Source of the DNA: Candidatus Latescibacterota bacterium
GTDB lineage: Bacteria > Latescibacterota > 4484-107
Assembly: GCA_030613045.1 (NCBI GenBank)
Contig: JAUWMS010000132.1
Coordinates: 1-6,833, forward strand
DNA length: 6,833 nt
Direction: 5' to 3'
Position 1 is the first letter of the stretch; every line of letters begins with the position of its first letter. A program made the translations under genes and the position numbers. The notes under the pieces were generated by a model. That model was not told where the DNA came from and made no database searches. It saw only the letters and a list, made by a program, of their open reading frames with translations. Positions 1 to 5,194 of the stretch are shown in pieces.

Positions 1-1214
<1,214 letters not shown>

Positions 1215-1223
1215 ATTTTTTTT

Positions 1224-1226
1224 CCT
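1224..1226 (-). promoter_or_regulatory. Ribosome binding site of the helicase gene
   Basis: On the minus strand an AGG is followed by eight A and one T before the ATG at 1214, a spacing of 9 nt. The unbroken A run makes the initiation region unstructured. The AGG starts one base after the foot of the hairpin at 1228-1260, so access to it could depend on that structure. The match to the anti-Shine-Dalgarno is short, hence moderate confidence. Confidence 0.55.
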
Positions 1227-1227
1227 A

Positions 1228-1260
1228 GTCCGGGGTTGTACAAATCTTTACCCGCCGGAC
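1228..1260 (-). promoter_or_regulatory. Stem-loop in the helicase mRNA leader
   Basis: GTCCGG (1228-1233) is the exact reverse complement of CCGGAC (1255-1260). The pairing extends by two more G-C pairs if G1254 is bulged, giving 8 bp around a loop of about 16 nt. The loop contains the 8-nt palindrome TTGTACAA (1236-1243). In the minus-strand transcript the stem ends next to the AGG ribosome binding site. It could be a translational control hairpin or, as DNA, a repressor site. No run of T follows on either strand in the position a terminator needs, except the A-rich spacer that belongs to the ribosome binding site. The structure is seen; the role is inferred. Confidence 0.5.
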
Positions 1261-1760
1261 GCGTGGAAAAGAAAGGGCCGCAATGATCGCGACAATCGGA
1301 CATCCCTGTCTAAAGGCCGGGATGCATAGTTTGAACGGATACGATTTTTTTTGGGGGGGTACGGACACACGCTTAGCGAAACCGTCGTCAGAGAGCAATT
1401 CCGCAATGAGGTACTGGAACGGGGCCGAGAACGCGAGCACAAAAACAGAGGGCGATCAGAGACATAACCGATCCTGCGTGGTAATAAAATGTAAGATAAG
1501 CATTTAAGGAGCAAATGTCAAGAGAAAAATTGCCGCGAACAAGATTTTTCGACCGAATGTGCGCCTGAAACTGTCCAATCATCCACAAAAAACTCCAAAA
1601 ATAGGAGCCTCTTCAGCTTTTTCCGAGAGATCCCTCAGCGTTCCAAAAAACAGACCAGACGAATCCCGCGGGAAAATCCGCTCAGAAGGCATCGCTATGG
1701 GGAAATCACGATGCCTTCAGCCTCTTAAGAACACATGCACGCATGACCCTGAAAAAATCC
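1261..1760. other. Long divergent intergenic stretch, no gene recognised
   Basis: About 500 bases between the helicase leader and the glycosidase promoter. Open frames here encode compositionally random peptides with no recognisable family, and I do not support any as a gene. Visible details are a T8G7 homopolymer junction (1345-1359), a 10-nt palindrome TCCCGCGGGA (1664-1673), a strong hairpin at 1685-1718 (listed separately), and AAGGAG (1506-1511) followed after only 3 nt by an ATG that opens a 17-codon frame ending at 1568. I see no tRNA-like cloverleaf. A helicase promoter must lie here or in the leader, but no -35/-10 pair stands out on the minus strand. Confidence 0.6.
1685..1718. repeat. 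Perfect 10-bp inverted repeat (stem-loop)
   Basis: GAAGGCATCG (1685-1694) and CGATGCCTTC (1709-1718) are exact reverse complements around a 14-nt loop rich in A and G. No T run follows on the plus strand, and on the minus strand the sequence after the stem is not U-rich, so an intrinsic terminator is unlikely. It lies about 43 bases upstream of the glycosidase -35 box, where an upstream operator or a small RNA could sit. The function is unknown. Confidence 0.7.
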
Positions 1761-1789
1761 TTGCATTTCCACCCAAGATGGGTTATTAT
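1761..1789 (+). promoter_or_regulatory. Sigma-70-type promoter of the glycosidase gene
   Basis: TTGCAT (1761-1766) and TATTAT (1784-1789) are separated by exactly 17 bases. Each box matches the housekeeping consensus at five or four of six positions. Transcription would start near 1796, giving a leader of about 147 nt before the ATG at 1943. The spacer is largely filled by a palindrome (1771-1783), pointing to repressor control. This is inferred from sequence only; the organism's own sigma consensus is unknown. Confidence 0.6.
1771..1783. promoter_or_regulatory. Operator-like palindrome inside the promoter spacer
   Basis: ACCCA (1771-1775) and TGGGT (1779-1783) are perfect inverted arms around AGA, placed directly between the -35 and -10 boxes. 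A protein bound here would block RNA polymerase, as expected for a sugar-responsive repressor controlling a glycosidase. A related palindrome, ACCCG/CGGGT, lies at 1806-1820, centred 36 bases downstream. No regulator gene is in the window. Confidence 0.45.
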
Positions 1790-1805
1790 AACGCACACGT
1801 TCGAC

Positions 1806-1820
1806 ACCCGGAGAGCGGGT
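1806..1820. promoter_or_regulatory. Second small palindrome just after the predicted transcription start
   Basis: ACCCG (1806-1810) and CGGGT (1816-1820) pair perfectly around GAGAG. It resembles the spacer palindrome at 1771-1783 (ACCCR...YGGGT) and could be a second operator half of a pair, or a hairpin near the 5' end of the mRNA. The arms are short, so chance cannot be excluded. Confidence 0.35.
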
Positions 1821-1840
1821 AGAACAGACGTCTCAAAAGA

Positions 1841-1885
1841 CGCGAAGGACGTAAGGTTCTGTCTTATGCCTTCGCCTTCTTCGCG
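1841..1885. repeat. Imperfect long hairpin / dispersed-repeat unit in the glycosidase leader
   Basis: CGCGAAG (1841-1847) pairs exactly with CTTCGCG (1879-1885). An inner stem forms from CG(T)AAGG (1850-1856) with CCTTCG (1869-1874), one T bulged. The outer flanks CTCAAAAG (1832-1839) and CCTTGCGAG (1887-1895) continue the symmetry imperfectly. The CGCGAAGG/CCTTCGCG wording resembles short intergenic repeats that I recall from many environmental bacterial genomes (unverified). TTTCAACGGAG (1913-1923) follows and echoes the TTTTCAACGCAGAG ends of the repeat at 4918-5144. The hairpin would lie in the untranslated leader, ending 45 bases before the ribosome binding site. Confidence 0.55.
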
Positions 1886-1930
1886 ACCTTGCGAGCAAAA
1901 AAGGAAGTTGGGTTTCAACGGAGTGAGAAA

Positions 1931-1935
1931 AGGAG
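1931..1935 (+). promoter_or_regulatory. Ribosome binding site deciding the glycosidase start
   Basis: AGGAG lies 7 nt before the ATG at 1943, an ideal spacing. The frame is open further upstream to a TTG at 1889, but that start has no such site, would add 18 basic residues and would lie over the hairpin repeat. The ATG at 1943 is therefore preferred. Confidence 0.85.
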
Positions 1936-1942
1936 AGCCGCC

Positions 1943-4900
1943 ATGGACCTCAAACAATTTGCAAACCCGGACAAGGAATATCGCAGTATCCCCTTCTGGT
2001 CGTGGAACGACCGGCTGGAGGACGAGGAGTTGGTGCGACAGATCCGGGATATGGACGAACAAGGCTGGGGAGGCTATTTTATGCACTCCCGCGTGGGTCT
2101 GATCACGCCCTATCTCTCGGACGAGTGGATGGATCGGATCAGAACGTGCGTGGAGGAAGCCCGGCGCACGGGCATGGATGCGTGGCTCTACGACGAGGAC
2201 AAGTGGCCTTCGGGCTTTGCCGGAGGGATCATTCCGAAGAGGGGCCCGGAATATCGCCAGCATGCGCTGGTGATGAGCGCGGAGAAACCGGAGGGGGAGC
2301 ACGATCTCATTCTGGCGACCTACGTACAAGAGGGATCGGATTGGCGGCGGATCACCGAAGCCGAGGCCGCGTCCTTCGATGCGCGGGTGGTCTATCTTTA
2401 CCGCTGGATCGAGCCGATGGGAAATGTCTGGTTCAACGATACGGCTTATGTGGATTTAATGAATCCCAAAGTCACGGACGCTTTCCTGGAATCCACGTAC
2501 GAAGCGTATAAGGATGTCGTGGGTGACGAGTTCGGGAAGGCGATTCCGGGGATATTCACGGACGAGCCATGTTATATGATGCGCGGCCATAAGCAGTACC
2601 CGTCCGTAGCCTGGACGGATGCGCTGCCCGACCGGTTCAGAGAAACCCGCGGATACGATCTTTTGGAGCACCTGATCTCGCTGTTCTACGACGTGGGCGA
2701 CTATCCCAAAATCCGCACCGATTTCTGGCGAACGGCCACGGAGCTTTTTGTGGAGAGTTATTCCAAACGGATGTACGCCTGGTGCGATGAGAATCGCCTC
2801 AAATACACCGGTCACTATATGGCCGAGGACACGCTGGTTTCCCAGATCGCGTGGATCGGGGCCGCGATGCCACACTATGAGTATATGCACGTTCCGGGCA
2901 TGGATCATTTGAGCCGCAACATCGAGAATCTGATGACCGCCAAACAGGTGGCCAGCGCGGCTCAGCAGTTCGGCAAAGAGCGGACGCTCTGCGAGATGTA
3001 CGGATGCAGCGGTCAAAACTTTTCCTTCGAGGGACGAAAGTGGATCGCGGACTGGCACTTCGTCAATGCCATCAATGTTGTCAATCCCCATCTAAGTCTT
3101 TATACGATGCGCGGCGCACGGAAGCGGGACTTTCCGCCCAATATCTTCCATCAGCAGCCGTGGTGGAAATACAACCGCGCCATCGCCGACTACTGCGCCC
3201 GGGCGAGCTACGCGATCACGCAGGGGAAGCGCGTGGTGCGTATTTTGGTGATCCATCCCATCGAGAGTGCGTGGACGATGTACACACCCGTGGACATCGG
3301 CCCGGCGTCCCGGTTAAGCAACTCCTTCGCCCGGCTGAGCGAGGATTTGATGGCGCTCTCCCGCGATCATGATTACGGGGACGAGTCCATCATCGCACGG
3401 CATGGGAAGGTTGAAGGCAGGCAATTCATCGTGGGCGAGCAGGCATACGACGTGGTGATCGTTCCGCCCGCGCGCACGCTTCGATCCACCACGCTCGATC
3501 TTTTGGAGCAATTCATAGAGAATAACGGGGACCTCCTGTCCGTCAAACCGCTTCCGACTTTGAGCGATGGGACTCCGTCGGAGCGCGTCTGGAGCGTGCT
3601 CAAGAACGCCGGGATGATCGAGCACACGAAGAGTGCGCTGAGGGAGGCGTTGGATCGGGCGCTGCCCAAAGACGTGGAGGTGCGGTCCATCGCCGGGAGC
3701 AACGTGGATCCGATCTGGTGCCATCACCGCAGAGACGGGGACCTGGACCTGTATTTCCTGGCCAACACCGATCCGGAGCGGGAATATCTCGCGGAGGTGC
3801 GCGTGGACGTGGAGGGAAAAACGGAGGAATGGGATCTTCAGACCGGAGAAAAAAGCACTCTTGGAGCGGTGGTCAAAGACGAGGGCATGAGCCTTTGCTT
3901 CCACTTCGAGCCGGCCGGATCGCATCTGTTCACGGTGGATCGTTCCAGAAAGCCCGATACGGACGCGGCTTTCGGACCGCCGATGTTCAAACGAACGGGT
4001 GCGGTTCCGTTGGATAGCGCATGGAAGCTCGAACGCACCGATCCTTCGCTTCGCTCAAGGATGACATTTCCCAATGCGTTGACCCTCGATACCGTCCGGT
4101 TGAAACTTGGAGACGGGACCTGGTCCGAACCGATCCCCACGTGGAAGGCGCACGACCGGATTCAGGCGGACGGCGGGACGTTCACGCTTCGATATGCCTT
4201 CGACGTGGCGGAGCTTCCATCAGGAGAGACCTTCTTCGTGTCGGAGACGCCGGAGAAATTCCGTATTTCGGCCAACGGGCATTGCGTTGAGTACACGGAT
4301 CAAGGCTGGTGGATAGATCGGACGTTCATGAAAATCGCCGTGTCGGATTGGATGCGCGAGGGCAGGAACAAGGTGGAGCTTTCGGGCGAGGCGGCTCCGG
4401 ATCTGGAAATCGAATCGGCCTACCTCATCGGGGACTTCGGCGTGGTCACGGACGACGGAATACGTTTCCGGATCGTGCGAGCGCGGGACGTCGTCGAAGC
4501 TGGAGATCTCGGACGACAGGGCTATCCGTTCTTCGCGGGCGCGGTCACGCTTTCGCAGACGGTGGAATTGGAGAAGGACGCCGGAAAAAAAGTCTATCTC
4601 GCTTTGGATGGCTTAGAGACTGGCGTGGCGTCCGTTTCGGGAAACGGTCAAGACGCATGTTCGATCTTCTGGCACCCCCACCGCATCGAGATCAGCGATC
4701 TCATCCGGGACGGCGCCAACGAGATCCGCATCACGCTTACGGGAAGCCTCCGAAACCTGCTCGGACCGCACCATCATCGAGACGGAGAATTGCTCAGTGT
4801 AAGCCCTTATAGCTTCCGGGACGAGGGGAACTGGACCGACGTGTACCAATTCGTGCCGTTTGGGTTCGAGGACGCCGAGGTCGTGTTTGGAAGTGAGTGA
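1943..4900 (+). CDS. Glycoside hydrolase family 106-like protein (alpha-L-rhamnosidase type), cytosolic
   Basis: 985 residues. The family contains enzymes that remove alpha-L-rhamnose from plant and microbial glycans; the exact substrate here cannot be read from sequence. Family-like landmarks are PFWSWND (17-23), GGYFMHSRVGL (43-53), WLYDEDKWPSG (81-91), FTDEP (205-209), CEMYG (350-354) and HQQPWW followed by DYCARASY. This is a barrel-type catalytic domain over about residues 1-410. E208 and E351 sit where barrel glycosidases carry catalytic acids and are my candidates. Next come an alpha/beta domain (about 430-545), a small beta domain (about 598-665), and two beta-sandwich domains, the last carrying SLRNLLGPHHH (to 945) as in galactose-binding-like folds. 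No signal peptide or membrane segment is seen, so the enzyme probably acts inside the cell on imported oligosaccharides. Characterised relatives are mostly exported, so the activity may differ. It has its own promoter and no partner genes. A repeat-like segment lies at 4040-4066. Confidence 0.8.
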   Translation: MDLKQFANPDKEYRSIPFWSWNDRLEDEELVRQIRDMDEQGWGGYFMHSRVGLITPYLSDEWMDRIRTCVEEARRTGMDAWLYDEDKWPSGFAGGIIPKRGPEYRQHALVMSAEKPEGEHDLILATYVQEGSDWRRITEAEAASFDARVVYLYRWIEPMGNVWFNDTAYVDLMNPKVTDAFLESTYEAYKDVVGDEFGKAIPGIFTDEPCYMMRGHKQYPSVAWTDALPDRFRETRGYDLLEHLISLFYDVGDYPKIRTDFWRTATELFVESYSKRMYAWCDENRLKYTGHYMAEDTLVSQIAWIGAAMPHYEYMHVPGMDHLSRNIENLMTAKQVASAAQQFGKERTLCEMYGCSGQNFSFEGRKWIADWHFVNAINVVNPHLSLYTMRGARKRDFPPNIFHQQPWWKYNRAIADYCARASYAITQGKRVVRILVIHPIESAWTMYTPVDIGPASRLSNSFARLSEDLMALSRDHDYGDESIIARHGKVEGRQFIVGEQAYDVVIVPPARTLRSTTLDLLEQFIENNGDLLSVKPLPTLSDGTPSERVWSVLKNAGMIEHTKSALREALDRALPKDVEVRSIAGSNVDPIWCHHRRDGDLDLYFLANTDPEREYLAEVRVDVEGKTEEWDLQTGEKSTLGAVVKDEGMSLCFHFEPAGSHLFTVDRSRKPDTDAAFGPPMFKRTGAVPLDSAWKLERTDPSLRSRMTFPNALTLDTVRLKLGDGTWSEPIPTWKAHDRIQADGGTFTLRYAFDVAELPSGETFFVSETPEKFRISANGHCVEYTDQGWWIDRTFMKIAVSDWMREGRNKVELSGEAAPDLEIESAYLIGDFGVVTDDGIRFRIVRARDVVEAGDLGRQGYPFFAGAVTLSQTVELEKDAGKKVYLALDGLETGVASVSGNGQDACSIFWHPHRIEISDLIRDGANEIRITLTGSLRNLLGPHHHRDGELLSVSPYSFRDEGNWTDVYQFVPFGFEDAEVVFGSE
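4040..4066. repeat. Palindromic repeat embedded in frame in the glycosidase gene
   Basis: ATCCTT (4041-4046) and AAGGAT (4057-4062) pair perfectly around CGCTTCGCTC, followed by GACA. This is the wording of a dispersed intergenic repeat that I recall from many bacterial genomes, where the reverse strand conceptually translates as ILERSEGS; here the reverse strand reads exactly so. On the coding strand it gives D700-P-S-L-R-S-R-M-T708, in a linker before a beta-sandwich domain, just ahead of PNALTLD. Family identity is from memory; the hairpin is directly visible. Confidence 0.5.
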
Positions 4901-4973
4901 AGCTTGAAATTCAAAAACTTTTCAACGCAGAGACGCAGAGATCGCTGAGAAAGCCCTGAGATATTTTTTCTCC

Positions 4974-4986
4974 ATGCAGTCTGCAT
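4974..4986. promoter_or_regulatory. 13-nt perfect palindrome
   Basis: ATGCAG (4974-4979) and CTGCAT (4981-4986) mirror each other around a single T. A one-base centre cannot form an RNA hairpin of this length, so a dimeric DNA-binding protein site is more plausible than a terminator. T runs at 4964-4969 and 5021-5026 lie nearby but do not follow a stable stem. It may simply be part of the surrounding repeat. Confidence 0.35.
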
Positions 4987-5067
4987 TACCGGCCTGCAAA
5001 ATCCTGTTTTTTGGCAAAGTTTTTTAGCGCGAGATGTTTGGATTCCAACCGAACCTTACTTGGTTTG

Positions 5068-5094
5068 ATCCGTGTAATCCGTGGGTTCCGTGTC
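5068..5094. repeat. Three tandem 9-bp units (ATCCGTG type)
   Basis: ATCCGTGTA, ATCCGTGGG and TTCCGTGTC follow each other without a gap; the shared core is TCCGTG. I recall this ATCCGTG wording as a dispersed intergenic repeat in many environmental genomes, often near CGCAGAG repeats as here (unverified). It lies inside the 227-bp inverted unit, upstream of mutS. Confidence 0.6.
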
Positions 5095-5194
5095 CCATTG
5101 CTTTTGGTTTTCTCTGCGACCTTTGCGGCCTCCGCGTTGAAAAGGTCATATCTTTTTGTCCATCTACTTGCGCAATACTCAGAGATAGACCGCC

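Larger units (their letters stand above)
4918..5144. repeat. 227-bp intergenic unit with imperfect inverted ends (MITE-like or composite repeat)
   Basis: The left end (4918-4952, beginning CTTTTCAACGC) and the reverse complement of the right end (5109-5144) align at 30 of 36 columns with one gap. The outermost 11 bases are identical. The left arm holds two perfect 8-bp copies of ACGCAGAG (4925-4940) and a decayed third. No target-site duplication is obvious outside the ends, and no transposase or long frame lies inside. The unit fills most of the gap between the glycosidase stop and mutS. It could be a decayed non-autonomous element or two independent insertions, in opposite orientation, of one short repeat. 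Confidence 0.6.

Noticed and set aside
1283..1507. Short open frames on both strands in the divergent gap
   Set aside because: Peptides are low in conserved-looking pattern, lack ribosome binding sites, and overlap each other in several frames as random sequence does.
1889..1942. Upstream TTG as an alternative glycosidase start
   Set aside because: It lies in the hairpin repeat, has no ribosome binding site, and adds basic residues not expected before the PFWSWND region; ATG 1943 has AGGAG at 7 nt.
1706..2329. Minus-strand open frame of 207 codons over the glycosidase promoter and start
   Set aside because: It covers the promoter, leader repeat and the start of a well-supported gene on the other strand, has no family features, and depends on the complement of GC-rich codons.
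4901..4917. TTGAA-A-TTCAA palindrome directly after the glycosidase stop
   Set aside because: The arms are short and AT-only apart from one G-C pair each; no T run follows. Probably chance.
4990..5026. Possible intrinsic terminator after the glycosidase gene (weak GCC/GGC pairing followed by six T)
   Set aside because: The stem would be three G-C pairs with a large mismatched interior, too weak to call.
4918..5144. CRISPR array suggested by the short repeats
   Set aside because: Units are 8-9 bp, adjacent without spacers and degenerate; no cas genes are present.
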